64,000 nucleotides of DNA from G942493215 sp942493215 (GCA_942493215.1 OW818670.1:1116001-1180000), one strand, 5' to 3'; shown: positions 54,597-63,844, numbered from the stretch's first letter. The notes: generated by a model from the sequence alone, not told the origin. Numbers and translations: made by a program.

Positions 54597-55793
54597 ATGA
54601 GAATAATTATGCATATTGACGTTAATAATGCTTTTTTATCATGGACTGCTGTTTACTTATTAAAACAAGGTTATAAATATGATATTAGAGATAGTTATGC
54701 GGTCATTGGTGGTGATGAACAAGCTAGGCATGGAATAGTTTTAGCTAAATCCATACCAGCTAAAAAGATGGGAATTGTTACAGCTGAAACATTAGGTAGT
54801 GCTCGTAAAAAATGTCCATCATTAAGAATTTATCCGCCTAATTTTACATTTTATGAAGAAATGTCTAATGCTTTATTTAAATTATTAAGTAATTATACGC
54901 CCGATATTGAGGTTGCATCGATTGATGAGTGCTACTTAGATTATGGTAAAATAAAATCAATGAATGGTGAACCTTATGATTTTGCCGTTAAGATTCAAAA
55001 ACAAATATATGATACCTTAGGTTTTACGGTTAATATTGGAATTGCTAATAACAAATTATGTGCGAAGATGGCATCTGATTTTTCTAAACCTAATAAAATA
55101 CATACTTTATATGATGATGAAGTAAAAAATAAGATGTGGCCTTTACCAATTGACGAATTATTTGGAATTGGCAAAAAAACATCACCAAAATTAAAAAGTA
55201 TTGGTATTAATACCATTGGTGATTTAGCTAATTATAACTTAAAACATTTACAGAAATACTTTAAAAATCAAGCTTCAAGAATGGTTGATATGGCAAAAGG
55301 AATAGATGATAGTGAAGTAATATCTATTCCTACCGAGGCTAAATGTATTAGTAATAGTACAACATTCCCTCGTAATATTACCAATATTGAAGAAGCATAT
55401 AGACTATTATTGCCTATTGCTGAAAATGTTAGTATGACTTTAAGAAAACAAGATAAATATGCTTATGTTGTGGCAGTTATTATGAAGAATAGTACTTTTG
55501 TTACTTATAATCATCAATCCAAATTAGCTAATCCTACGAATTTAACAAATGAAATATATAATATCAGTAAACGTTTATTAAAAGAAATGTGGAATGAAGA
55601 ACCGATTCGTTTACTAGGTATAAGATTAGATCATTTCGTATGCAATTATGCTTATCAAGTATCCTTATTTGATAAGTGTGTTAATCCCAAAAAGGATGAA
55701 CAATTAGAAAAAATAGTTGATAGTCTAAAAGAAAAATATGGTACGAAAGTAATATGCTATTCATCAACATTAAAAGATAAGAATAGTTTATAG
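54597..55793 (+). CDS. Y-family DNA polymerase (DinB/UmuC-like)
   Basis: A 398-residue translesion polymerase: HIDVNNAFLSW (metal Asp), SIDECYLDYG (Asp-Glu), GIGKKTSPKLKSIGI (HhH) and a little-finger domain, ending with a beta-clamp-binding QVSLF near the C-terminus. The ATG at 54597 follows GGTGATAGTT; an earlier in-frame codon would lie inside the promoter. Its promoter carries an SOS-like box, consistent with damage induction. Confidence 0.93.
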   Translation: MRIIMHIDVNNAFLSWTAVYLLKQGYKYDIRDSYAVIGGDEQARHGIVLAKSIPAKKMGIVTAETLGSARKKCPSLRIYPPNFTFYEEMSNALFKLLSNYTPDIEVASIDECYLDYGKIKSMNGEPYDFAVKIQKQIYDTLGFTVNIGIANNKLCAKMASDFSKPNKIHTLYDDEVKNKMWPLPIDELFGIGKKTSPKLKSIGINTIGDLANYNLKHLQKYFKNQASRMVDMAKGIDDSEVISIPTEAKCISNSTTFPRNITNIEEAYRLLLPIAENVSMTLRKQDKYAYVVAVIMKNSTFVTYNHQSKLANPTNLTNEIYNISKRLLKEMWNEEPIRLLGIRLDHFVCNYAYQVSLFDKCVNPKKDEQLEKIVDSLKEKYGTKVICYSSTLKDKNSL

Positions 55794-55850
55794 ACTTTAA
55801 AATAATCATATGCTATGATATATATAATACAAGATGAAAGAGGTATTAAG

Positions 55851-57995
55851 ATGAACCAAGATATAATAAATAATATAAGTATTGATTTAAACATTAAAAT
55901 TAGTCAAGTAGAAAAGACTTTGGCGTTACTATCTGATGGTAATACTATCCCCTTTATTGCTCGTTATCGTAAAGAAATGACGGGTAGTTTAGATGAAGAA
56001 CAAATTCGTAAAATTAATGAAGTATATGAATATCAAGTTAATCTATTAAAAAGAAAAGAAGATGTTATAAGATTAATTGATGAAAAAGGATTATTAACTG
56101 ATGAACTAAAGACAAGTATTTTAAAATGTGCAAAATTAATCGATGTTGAAGATTTATATCGTCCATTTAAGGAAAAGAAAAAGACGAAAGCAACGGATGC
56201 TATTAACAATGGTTTGGAACCCCTTGCTAAAAAGATTTTAATGTTTCCTACTTTAGGTTCTTTAGAAATATTAGCAAAAGACTTTATTAATGATAAAGTA
56301 TTAACTGTTGAAGATGCCCTACAAGGAGCATCATTTATTATTGCCGAAATAGTAAGTGATGAAGCTAGTTATCGTAAATGGATTCGTAATTATGTAATCT
56401 CAAATGGAGTAATTTCTTCTAAGAAGAAGAAAGATGCTCAAGATGAAGAAAAGACTTATGAAATGTATTATGAATATCAAGAAGCTATTAAGCAAATTAA
56501 ACCACACCGGATTCTAGCTTTAAATCGTGGTGACAAAGAAAATGTCCTAAATGTTAGTCTTGATATGCCTGATGAAGAAATACTAAATAGTATCTATCAA
56601 CGAGTTATAAAAAACCCTAATTCTTATGTGGTTGATTTAATTAAAAATGCTATTAATGATAGTTACAAACGTTTAATTAAACCAAGTATTGAAAGAGAAA
56701 TAAGAAGTGATTTAACCGATATGGCTAGTGAAACAGCTATTTCTAATTTTGGTCATAATCTTGAAAAATTATTATTACAACCCCCTATGAAAGAGAAAAT
56801 GGTTTTAGGGTTAGACCCAGCATATCGAACAGGTTGTAAATTAGCGGTTATTGATTATACAGGTAAGAAAGTAGATATTAAAGTTATTTATCCGCATGAA
56901 CCTCATAATAAATATGAAGAGAGTAAAAAGATTGTTCTTGAAATAATTGATAGATATAATATTGATATTATTGCCATAGGTAATGGTACAGCATCCAGAG
57001 AAAGTGAAGCTTTTATTGCGGATGTTATTAAAGATGCTAAAAGAAAATTAGAATATGTTATAGTTAGTGAAGCTGGGGCTAGTGTTTATTCGGCTAGTAA
57101 ATTAGCGATCGAAGAATTCCCTGATTTACATGTTGAAGAAAGAAGCGCTATCAGTATTGGACGCCGTTTACAAGACCCATTATCTGAACTAGTTAAAATT
57201 GATCCTGAAAGTATTGGAGTAGGTTTATATCAACATGATGTACCAAATAAAAGATTATCGGAAGTATTAGATTTCGTTGTTAGTAAAGCTGTCAATCAAG
57301 TAGGCGTTAATATTAATACCGCTAGTGCTTTCTTATTAAAATATGTTTCTGGTTTAACTAAAAAGCATATTGATAAAATATTAGAATATCGTAATAAAAA
57401 GGGTAAGATTTTATCACGTAAAGAGATTGAAAAGATTTTAAGTGATAAATCTTATGAACAAGCAATTGGTTTCTTAAGAATTGTTGATGGTACTAATGTT
57501 TTAGATACGACGGGTATTCACCCAGAAAGTTATGAAATAGTATTAAAATTATTAGAGGCTTTAGATTTAACTATTAAAGACATTGGTAGTGAAAAATTAG
57601 TTCAAGCTTTAGATAATCTTGATTTGAATACTTATACTAAAAATCTTAATACTGATATATATACTTTAGAAGATATTGTTGCATCTTTAAAAAAGCCTAA
57701 TCGTGATCCTCGTGATGAAATGGCTAAACCATTATTAAGAAGTGATATCTTACATTTAGAAGATTTAAAACCAGGTATGAAATTACAAGGAACAGTCCGT
57801 AATGTGGTTGATTTTGGAGCATTCATTGATATAGGTTTAAAAAATGATGGTCTAGCTCATATTTCAAAACTTACTAATCATTATATTAAACATCCTAATG
57901 ATGTCGTTAGTGTTGGTGATATTGTAAATTGTTATGTTGAAGATATTTTTATTGATAAGAAGAAAGTTGCTCTTTCTTTAATTGAACCTAAATAG
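55851..57995 (+). CDS. tex: RNA-binding protein Tex
   Basis: A 714-residue transcription-accessory protein. The helical Tex-N domain (LALLSDGNTIPFIARYRKEMTGSLDEEQI), the YqgF-like region (MVLGLDPAYRTGCKLAVIDYTGK), helix-hairpin-helix motifs (NINTASAFLLKYVSGL) and a C-terminal S1 RNA-binding domain (LQGTVRNVVDFGAFIDIG) follow the standard order. The ATG at 55851 follows GAAAGAGGT. Confidence 0.97.
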   Translation: MNQDIINNISIDLNIKISQVEKTLALLSDGNTIPFIARYRKEMTGSLDEEQIRKINEVYEYQVNLLKRKEDVIRLIDEKGLLTDELKTSILKCAKLIDVEDLYRPFKEKKKTKATDAINNGLEPLAKKILMFPTLGSLEILAKDFINDKVLTVEDALQGASFIIAEIVSDEASYRKWIRNYVISNGVISSKKKKDAQDEEKTYEMYYEYQEAIKQIKPHRILALNRGDKENVLNVSLDMPDEEILNSIYQRVIKNPNSYVVDLIKNAINDSYKRLIKPSIEREIRSDLTDMASETAISNFGHNLEKLLLQPPMKEKMVLGLDPAYRTGCKLAVIDYTGKKVDIKVIYPHEPHNKYEESKKIVLEIIDRYNIDIIAIGNGTASRESEAFIADVIKDAKRKLEYVIVSEAGASVYSASKLAIEEFPDLHVEERSAISIGRRLQDPLSELVKIDPESIGVGLYQHDVPNKRLSEVLDFVVSKAVNQVGVNINTASAFLLKYVSGLTKKHIDKILEYRNKKGKILSRKEIEKILSDKSYEQAIGFLRIVDGTNVLDTTGIHPESYEIVLKLLEALDLTIKDIGSEKLVQALDNLDLNTYTKNLNTDIYTLEDIVASLKKPNRDPRDEMAKPLLRSDILHLEDLKPGMKLQGTVRNVVDFGAFIDIGLKNDGLAHISKLTNHYIKHPNDVVSVGDIVNCYVEDIFIDKKKVALSLIEPK

Positions 57996-58004
57996 GAGAT
58001 AATA

Positions 58005-58643
58005 ATGCGCGAAAAAATAAAAAAAATTTATGAAAAATATAATATGACAATTATGATCATCTTTATATTAATATTTTTATTAGTTGCTATATTATTAAGA
58101 ACTAATACCATTTCAACAATTGATAATTTTGTTTATAAGTATGTATCATTATTAATTAATCCTAATACGACAGTCTTCTTTCAATTAGTAACAGGAATGG
58201 GCAGTTTTTATGTCATTGTAACTATTTGTTTGCTGTCATTCATTTTTTTAAAATTAAAACGGAATAGTCGTTTAATCACAGCTAATGCTGTAACAATTGT
58301 TGTTATTAGTACTATTTTAAAATATGTATTTGTAAGAAGTCGTCCAATTGATATAAATATTATTACGGAATTTGGTTATAGTTTTCCTAGTAATCATGCT
58401 TCTGTAAGTGCTGCCTTCTATGGTTTTATTGCTTATTTGGCATACAAAAATATTGCTAGTGTAAATAAAAGAAATACAATTATTATCCTTTTAGGATTAT
58501 TAGTATTCTTGATTGGTCTTAGTCGTATATATCTAGGTGTTCATTATACGACCGACGTTTTAGCTGGTTATTCTTTAGCGGCTGCCTATTTAATCTTTTT
58601 TACACAATTTATATATAAACGAAAAGGAAAGAACTTATTATAA
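58005..58643 (+). CDS. PAP2-type phosphatase
   Basis: A 212-residue integral membrane phosphatase of the PAP2 family (undecaprenyl or other lipid pyrophosphate). The three motifs are KYVFVRSRP, GYSFPSNHASVSAA and SRIYLGVHYTTDVLAGY. Six hydrophobic segments are visible. It starts 9 bases after tex with AGGAG and ends in a terminator. Confidence 0.94.
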   Translation: MREKIKKIYEKYNMTIMIIFILIFLLVAILLRTNTISTIDNFVYKYVSLLINPNTTVFFQLVTGMGSFYVIVTICLLSFIFLKLKRNSRLITANAVTIVVISTILKYVFVRSRPIDINIITEFGYSFPSNHASVSAAFYGFIAYLAYKNIASVNKRNTIIILLGLLVFLIGLSRIYLGVHYTTDVLAGYSLAAAYLIFFTQFIYKRKGKNLL

Positions 58644-58660
58644 TCATAATAAGTTTTTGT
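58632..58660 (+). terminator. Terminator after the PAP2 gene
   Basis: AACTTATTAT pairs with ATAATAAGTT around AATC, then TTTT; overlaps the stop codon. Confidence 0.85.
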
Positions 58661-58743
58661 TTGCTATTAATATTTAGTAAACTATGTTATAATCTAATTG
58701 AGACAATTGCTTTATTTTAGCATAATATGAAAGGTAGGCAGTT

Positions 58744-59493
58744 ATGAAATTTAGTAATAAAGTTACTTTAGTTACAGGTGCTACATCGGGTATTGGCTAT
58801 GAAATTGCAAAACAATTATTAATTAGGGGTTCAATGGTAATCATTAATTACGGCCATGATGATGATAAGATGGAAGAAACAAGAAAGAAATTAGATGAAT
58901 ATAAGGAAAATATCTTATTTGTTAAAGCTGATATATCTATCAAAAAAGAAGTAGAGGCTATGTTTCAGATTATAAAAAGTCGTTATGGAAGACTAGATTT
59001 CTTAATTAATAATGCTGGTACTAATATTAATGGTTGGTTAGAAGATTTAAAATCAAAAGATTGGGAAATGGTTATTAATACTAATTTGACGGGTAAGTTT
59101 CTTTGTACAAGATATGCGATTGCGTTGTTAAAGAAAGGTAATAGTCCGGCCATTGTTAATATAAGCTCACGTTTAGGAACAAAGCCATGTATGGGATCTA
59201 GTGCCAATTGTTGCGCAGAAGCAGCTATCATTATGCTGACTAAAACAAGCGCCTTAGAATTAAGTAAATATAATATAAGAGTTAATACGGTAAGTCCTAG
59301 TTTAACAATGACACCACTTGTTATACAAGGATGGAGTAAAGAAGAGATAGAACAAGCAAAAATTGATAATCCTTCACACAGATTAGGGGAGACAATAGAT
59401 ATTGCTAATACGGTATTATTTCTTTTATCTGCTGAAGCAAGTTATATTAATGGTGAAAATATTAATGTTAATGGTGGTTTATTATTAAAATAA
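58744..59493 (+). CDS. Short-chain dehydrogenase-like protein lacking catalytic Tyr/Lys
   Basis: A 249-residue SDR fold. NAD(P) binding is intact (VTGATSGIGYEIA, NNAG), and INVNGG near the end is typical. The active site is not: the Ser is present (NISSRLG), but the YxxxK element reads ANCCAEAAI, with Cys156 for Tyr and Ala160 for Lys. By family knowledge it should lack oxidoreductase activity. It may be an NAD(P)-binding regulatory or structural protein. Neighbours give no role. Confidence 0.88.
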   Translation: MKFSNKVTLVTGATSGIGYEIAKQLLIRGSMVIINYGHDDDKMEETRKKLDEYKENILFVKADISIKKEVEAMFQIIKSRYGRLDFLINNAGTNINGWLEDLKSKDWEMVINTNLTGKFLCTRYAIALLKKGNSPAIVNISSRLGTKPCMGSSANCCAEAAIIMLTKTSALELSKYNIRVNTVSPSLTMTPLVIQGWSKEEIEQAKIDNPSHRLGETIDIANTVLFLLSAEASYINGENINVNGGLLLK

Positions 59494-59532
59494 TGTCAAA
59501 TATTTTATAACATTATGTTACAGGACATTAAT

Positions 59533-59561
59533 TTGACTTAATTATATGAGTATGATACAAT
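59533..59561 (+). promoter_or_regulatory. Promoter of the ABC-exporter leader
   Basis: TTGACT (59533-59538), a 17-base spacer and TACAAT (59556-59561); the transcript would begin near 59568, leaving a 204-base leader before the ABC gene. Confidence 0.8.
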
Positions 59562-59567
59562 TTTTTT

Positions 59568-59771
59568 GTAGTAATTCAATTAGTCCATTCGCGTGTTACT
59601 ATCAAAGAAACTGAGAATCTTAATTGATTCAAATAATAAAGTAAGTTGAGAATCTTCTTTATGAATGGCAAATACCGTACACATAAATTTGTGATTGGTT
59701 TTTGTCGTATATTCATGAAAGGAGGTTCTTTTTTCAATCACTAGAATATTAATTTATTAGGAGAAAAAAAT
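59568..59771 (+). ncRNA. Structured leader RNA upstream of the ABC exporter
   Basis: CCATTC (59585-59590) pairs with GAATGG (59663-59668) enclosing two hairpins, GAATC/GATTC (59615-59630) and ATAAAG/CTTTAT (59636-59662), a three-way-junction layout. TGAGAATCTT occurs twice (59612 and 59647). Downstream ACC-x3-CACA / TGTG-AT-TGGT with T5 (59674-59704) is a terminator-like hairpin. A 9-codon reading frame opens at 59715 (MKGGSFFNH) but has no clear ribosome binding site. No known riboswitch class is recognised. Confidence 0.6.
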
Positions 59772-61457
59772 ATGAAGTTATTTAAAGAAGTTTTAAAAAA
59801 GAATAAAAAAATGATAATCATATATGTTATCATCGGGGTTATAGTAACATTCTTAAACTTATATATTATAAACTATTTGCAAACCATCTTAGATGCTTTT
59901 ACAGCAGGTAGGCTAACAATAACAATGATTATTTTTTATGGTATTATAATGCTAATTAACAATGTTTTAGGATATGTTGACAATTATCCTGAACAGAAGT
60001 TAAAGAATGGGTTATATTTAGATTTTAAATTATTATCACTCAAAAAAATGAAAACAATCGATTTTTCGGAATATCAAAAAATAGGGACGGGAAAATTAAT
60101 TCAACGAGTAGAGGATGGATCTGCTGCGTCTCGTGATGTTGTTTTTCAGTTCTGGTTAAGATTAATACGCGAACTAATACCAACAGCAGTATTCAGTTTA
60201 TTATTTATTTTTATGATTGAGAAAAAACTAATTCTATTTGCTTTTATTGGTTACATAATTGTTATTATAATCACTAATATTATTTTAAAAAAATTATACA
60301 GTTTAAAAGAAAATATATTAGTTAATCAAGAAATGTTAAATAAATATTTAGTTCGTGGTTTTATGGAATTAGTGGTATTTAGGACCAATAAAAAATATGA
60401 TACAGAGATTGAAGTTGCCAGTGATGGTATTAAAAATATCGTTAATGGCAAGACAAAAATTAAATTAGTACATGAAATATTTTTTACAGTATTTAGTATG
60501 TTAGTAATAGTAATTCAAGTAATACTCCTATTTTATATTTTACAAACAAAGTCTTTAAGTGTCGGTGCGGTTGTAGTATTAATCTCTTTGATTAATAAAC
60601 TATATGAACCAATTGCTATCTTTAATGTAGAATACATTGATTATAAACTAAATATGGTTACTTTAAAAAGATATCTAAATTTTCTTGATTTACCAGATGA
60701 TGAACATTTAAATAAGGGAAAAGTATTAAAGAAAATTGATGGTGATATCACTATTCAAAACATTGACTTTTCATATGGCAATAAAAAAATAATAGAAAAT
60801 TTATCACTAACATTTAATAAGGGTCATTCAATAGCTTTAGTTGGTAAGTCGGGCAGTGGTAAATCAACGATTATTAAACAGATAATGGGCTTAATTAAAC
60901 CAGATGCTGGTCGAATACTGATTGATAATAATAATTTAAATGATATAAATTTAATGTCCTATTATGATTTTGTGTCTTATGTATCACAAGAAGCACCTAT
61001 CTTTGATGGAACATTAAAAGAAAATTTAATTTTTGACAAGAAAATAAGTGATTCTAAAATAATAGAAGTACTTAAATTAGTATGTTTAGAGAGTTTTTAT
61101 GCTAAATTAGAATACGGTTTAGATACAGAATTAGGTGAAAAGGGAATACTAATGTCGGGTGGGGAACGGCAACGTGTAGCTTTAGCAAGATTATTTTTTG
61201 ATGATTCTAAAATAATCGTTCTTGATGAAGCAACTTCAGCCATCGACAATATTACGGAAGAAATAGTTATGAGAAATGTTATTGAAAAACTAAGTGATCG
61301 GACGATCATCATAATTGCCCATCGTTTAAATACATTAAAATATGTTGATGGTATATTAGTACTAGATGATGGAAAAATAATTGAAAGTGGTAAATATAAT
61401 GAGTTATTAGAAAGAGATAGTTATTTTAAACAGCTATATTTATCTAATAGTAATTAA
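59772..61457 (+). CDS. ABC exporter (fused membrane and ATPase domains)
   Basis: A 561-residue half-transporter. The N-terminal membrane domain has five or six hydrophobic segments (residues 15-275). The ATPase domain has Walker A GKSGSGKST (about residues 357-365), signature MSGGERQR (about 462), Walker B IIVLDEATS and the H-loop IAHRLNT. It would work as a dimer, exporting lipids, peptides or drugs; the substrate is unknown. AGGAG precedes the ATG. The long structured leader suggests conditional expression. Confidence 0.95.
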   Translation: MKLFKEVLKKNKKMIIIYVIIGVIVTFLNLYIINYLQTILDAFTAGRLTITMIIFYGIIMLINNVLGYVDNYPEQKLKNGLYLDFKLLSLKKMKTIDFSEYQKIGTGKLIQRVEDGSAASRDVVFQFWLRLIRELIPTAVFSLLFIFMIEKKLILFAFIGYIIVIIITNIILKKLYSLKENILVNQEMLNKYLVRGFMELVVFRTNKKYDTEIEVASDGIKNIVNGKTKIKLVHEIFFTVFSMLVIVIQVILLFYILQTKSLSVGAVVVLISLINKLYEPIAIFNVEYIDYKLNMVTLKRYLNFLDLPDDEHLNKGKVLKKIDGDITIQNIDFSYGNKKIIENLSLTFNKGHSIALVGKSGSGKSTIIKQIMGLIKPDAGRILIDNNNLNDINLMSYYDFVSYVSQEAPIFDGTLKENLIFDKKISDSKIIEVLKLVCLESFYAKLEYGLDTELGEKGILMSGGERQRVALARLFFDDSKIIVLDEATSAIDNITEEIVMRNVIEKLSDRTIIIIAHRLNTLKYVDGILVLDDGKIIESGKYNELLERDSYFKQLYLSNSN

Positions 61458-61486
61458 AAAAGATGATTAAATCATCTTTTTTATAT
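61456..61486. terminator. Bidirectional terminator
   Basis: AAAAAAGATGATT pairs with ATCATCTTTTTT around AA; T runs on both strands end the ABC gene and the minus-strand NUDIX gene. Confidence 0.9.
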
Positions 61487-61949
61487 ATGTTTTATATTTT
61501 TCAATTAAGTCTCTATCCATTAAATTATCTGGTAAATTATCTAATGCTCTAAACTCCATTTTTTTAGATTCATGATCCCATTTTAATTCACCAGTATAAT
61601 TTGTTACCAGAAATAAAACTGTATTGTTATAAACTTCATCACCATTAGGGTAGGTATTATAACGACTCCTTCCGGAAATTACTCCTATTAATATTAAATC
61701 ACTAACTTTAACTTTTAAACTAGTTTCTTCTTCTAATTCTCTAACTGCTACTTCTTCAAATGTTTCACCCAATTCTTGACAACCACCAGGTAATCCCCAT
61801 TTATCACGATCAGCGCGACTTTGTAGTAGGATTTCACCTTTTTCATTAACAACAATTATGGCTGCTCCATCTTGTAGAATTGGCATATGACAGCAATCTT
61901 CTTTTAATGAATGTCTTAGATTAACAATATAACTTAAGCCTTTAGACAT
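61467..61949 (-). CDS. NUDIX hydrolase
   Basis: A 160-residue NUDIX protein; the box GGCQELGETFEEVAVRELEEETSL follows G-x5-E-x7-RE-x-x-EE, with Ser in place of the last Gly. It hydrolyses a nucleoside-diphosphate-linked compound that cannot be named. The N-terminus overlaps the end of the upstream orphan by 16 bases, indicating coupling. Confidence 0.9.
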   Translation of the reverse strand: MSKGLSYIVNLRHSLKEDCCHMPILQDGAAIIVVNEKGEILLQSRADRDKWGLPGGCQELGETFEEVAVRELEEETSLKVKVSDLILIGVISGRSRYNTYPNGDEVYNNTVLFLVTNYTGELKWDHESKKMEFRALDNLPDNLMDRDLIEKYKTYIKKMI

Positions 61950-62557
61950 ACTCTTGCACCTCTTTCATTTCTAATAGTATTATTACCGTTACCAGAAACA
62001 TAACCTTTTAAATTTTTTTGATTTCCTTTTATTTCATCCTGTTGAATTGACGTTTTTGAATGAAAATAAGTACTAAATATACTTATAGCTTGAAGAGCAA
62101 TTTGCGAAACGCTATCTCTAGTATCAAGTGGCATCGTATCATATTTAGTTTTCCGAATACCATTATCATATATATCGTCACCATGTAATAGAAAGAAATC
62201 TCTACTAGTGCATTCGACAGTATTAGCCAATGTAGTGATATTTGATATCTTTTCACTAATTAAAAATATAGACCCATTTCTTTCTCCACCAATCGTTACG
62301 TGATTAGGCTTATCTAAACAAGTATCAGCTGCGCAAAATAGATAATATATTGAGCCACTGTCAGTAGTAATGGTACATCCAACTTGAAAATTACCATAGG
62401 CTAGTTTTTCGGATATTCGTCTTTTAGATGGTAATGGTTTAATTAGCATCCTATGTTCATTTAATACATCAATTGTTTTTAAACGATATAGTATTTTACG
62501 AATCTGCTCTAATGTAATAACATTATTACTAAATATTAAAGATGTATTGGAAATCAT
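61934..62557 (-). CDS. Hypothetical protein coupled to the NUDIX gene
   Basis: A 207-residue soluble protein of unknown function with beta-rich N-terminal half (YGNFQVGCTITTDSGSIYYLFCAAD) and conserved-looking VTIGGERNGSIFL and DDIYDNGIRKTKYDTMPLDTRD. Overlap with the NUDIX gene points to a shared task. AAGGGGTG is upstream. Confidence 0.72.
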   Translation of the reverse strand: MISNTSLIFSNNVITLEQIRKILYRLKTIDVLNEHRMLIKPLPSKRRISEKLAYGNFQVGCTITTDSGSIYYLFCAADTCLDKPNHVTIGGERNGSIFLISEKISNITTLANTVECTSRDFFLLHGDDIYDNGIRKTKYDTMPLDTRDSVSQIALQAISIFSTYFHSKTSIQQDEIKGNQKNLKGYVSGNGNNTIRNERGARVCLKA

Positions 62558-62589
62558 GATGAATCACCCCTTAATGGAACTATTATAGC

Positions 62590-62731
62590 ACAAATTTTAA
62601 AATTGGATTAAAATAATAATAATAATAATTATGATAGAATACTATGTGATGAGTTAGATAATAAAGAAGAACTTATTGAAATTGCTAAATATGAAATAAA
62701 GAATTAGTCATTTTGACTAATTCTTTTAAAT
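62590..62731. other. Intergenic region with a short AAT repeat and a frame fragment
   Basis: An (AAT)5-6 run (about 62610-62627) leads into an open plus-strand frame ending at 62708 (LCDELDNKEELIEIAKYEIKN) without a start codon, possibly a gene remnant. A terminator-like inverted repeat (AATTAGTCA/TGACTAATT, 62702-62723) follows and also serves the minus-strand gene beyond. Confidence 0.55.
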
Positions 62732-63322
62732 AAATCCCAACATAATTGTTGCAATGCCTAATATAATATGACTTATCGTTACACCAAATAAATTGTTAGT
62801 CTTATCATAAGAATAATACCAGATTAGTCCTATAATAAAAGTAAAAAAGACGGTCAGGGGATCATGATAAATGATATGAACAAAACAAAATATAAGTGAA
62901 CCAATAAATATTTTTAAATTCCTATTATGGATGAATAAATTAAGATATGAATTTAGCATTCCCCGATATAATAATTCTTGAATCGGGCAGGATATAAATA
63001 TATAAAAGAAAACAAAGAAGATATCTTCATTAACAATCATTCGCGAATATCCAATAAAGTATAGAATAATAGTTAATAGAGCTACAGTAATAGTAATTGG
63101 TAATACATCAAATAGGGATTTTTTAAGATGTAAGTTATTTATTCCTAAATCTTTATTAGAAAATTTTAGGAGTCTAAAAACAACATAAGTAGCAATTCCT
63201 CCTATTGTTAGAACAATGAATTTATATTTAAAATCAATAATATTAAAATAAATTAAAATCGGTAACATTATATATACTATTACTATATATAATGATAGTA
63301 AGTTCTTTGATGATTTGTTCAT
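62726..63322 (-). CDS. CPBP-family intramembrane protein, degenerate site
   Basis: A 198-residue membrane protein with about six hydrophobic segments, similar to CPBP (Abi/Rce1-like) intramembrane endopeptidases. The EExxxR motif reads QELLYRG (Gln for the first Glu) and the HxxxN site reads HIILG, so activity is doubtful, while FCFVHIIYH is kept. The ATG at 63322 follows GGTGG; an earlier ATG at 63337 is possible. Confidence 0.8.
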   Translation of the reverse strand: MNKSSKNLLSLYIVIVYIMLPILIYFNIIDFKYKFIVLTIGGIATYVVFRLLKFSNKDLGINNLHLKKSLFDVLPITITVALLTIILYFIGYSRMIVNEDIFFVFFYIFISCPIQELLYRGMLNSYLNLFIHNRNLKIFIGSLIFCFVHIIYHDPLTVFFTFIIGLIWYYSYDKTNNLFGVTISHIILGIATIMLGFI

Positions 63323-63349
63323 TATACCACCCATCATAATTATACTATA

Positions 63350-63382
63350 AAAAAACAGTAATTATTATAATTACTGTTTGAT
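63350..63382 (-). terminator. Terminator after spoVS
   Basis: On the minus strand CAGTAATTA pairs with TAATTACTG around TAA, then T7. Confidence 0.9.
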
Positions 63383-63389
63383 AATAAAA

Positions 63390-63650
63390 TTATTGAGCTT
63401 CAATAATAAGTTTAATAGCAGTTCTTTCTTCACCATCAATAACAATATCGGTGAAGGCGGGGATACATATTAAATTTTTACCACTAGGAGCAACAAAACC
63501 TCGGGCTATAGCAACTGCTTTAATTGCTTGATTAAGTGCACCAGCGCCAATTGCTTGAATTTCTACAGTTCCTTTTTCACGAAAAACATTAGCCAATGCA
63601 CCAGCTACGGAATTCGGATTTGATTTTGATGAAACTTTAAGTGTTTCCAT
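63390..63650 (-). CDS. spoVS: Stage V sporulation protein S
   Basis: An 86-residue SpoVS of full family length, from METLKVSSKSNPNSVAGAL to the ICIPAFTDIVIDGEERTAI end. SpoVS affects septum placement and spore maturation in Bacillus; the protein has an Alba-like fold. Its presence with YqfC/D and CotF-like proteins supports spore formation. GAGAGGAATA is the ribosome binding site. Confidence 0.97.
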   Translation of the reverse strand: METLKVSSKSNPNSVAGALANVFREKGTVEIQAIGAGALNQAIKAVAIARGFVAPSGKNLICIPAFTDIVIDGEERTAIKLIIEAQ

Positions 63651-63714
63651 AATAATTATTCCTCTCTTTCTTTTAATTCATTATATGAATTTGTTATTAA
63701 TTTAGAATATAATC

Positions 63715-63742
63715 TTGACAATTGTTGAAAAATCCGTATAAT
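63715..63742 (+). promoter_or_regulatory. Promoter of tRNA-Gly(UCC)
   Basis: TTGACA (63715-63720), a 16-base spacer and TATAAT (63737-63742), 20 bases before the tRNA. Confidence 0.85.
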
Positions 63743-63762
63743 TATAAGTGCTTACTATTTTT

Positions 63763-63836
63763 GCGGGTGTAGTTCAATGGTAGAATATAAGCCTTCCAAG
63801 CTTACTACGTGGGTCCGATTCCCATCACCCGCTCCA
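63763..63836 (+). tRNA. tRNA-Gly (anticodon TCC)
   Basis: A 74-base cloverleaf with encoded CCA. Acceptor GCGGGTG pairs with CACCCGC; anticodon arm TAAGC-CTTCCAA-GCTTA; discriminator T. The UCC anticodon and UCCA end match the T-box specifier GGA and bulge UGGA of the glyS leader. Confidence 0.97.
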
Positions 63837-63844
63837 TATGAAGA

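Noticed and set aside
59611..59620. CTGAGA in the ABC leader read as a TPP riboswitch
   Set aside because: The remaining conserved TPP elements (ACCUGAUCUGGAUAAUG-like block) are absent.
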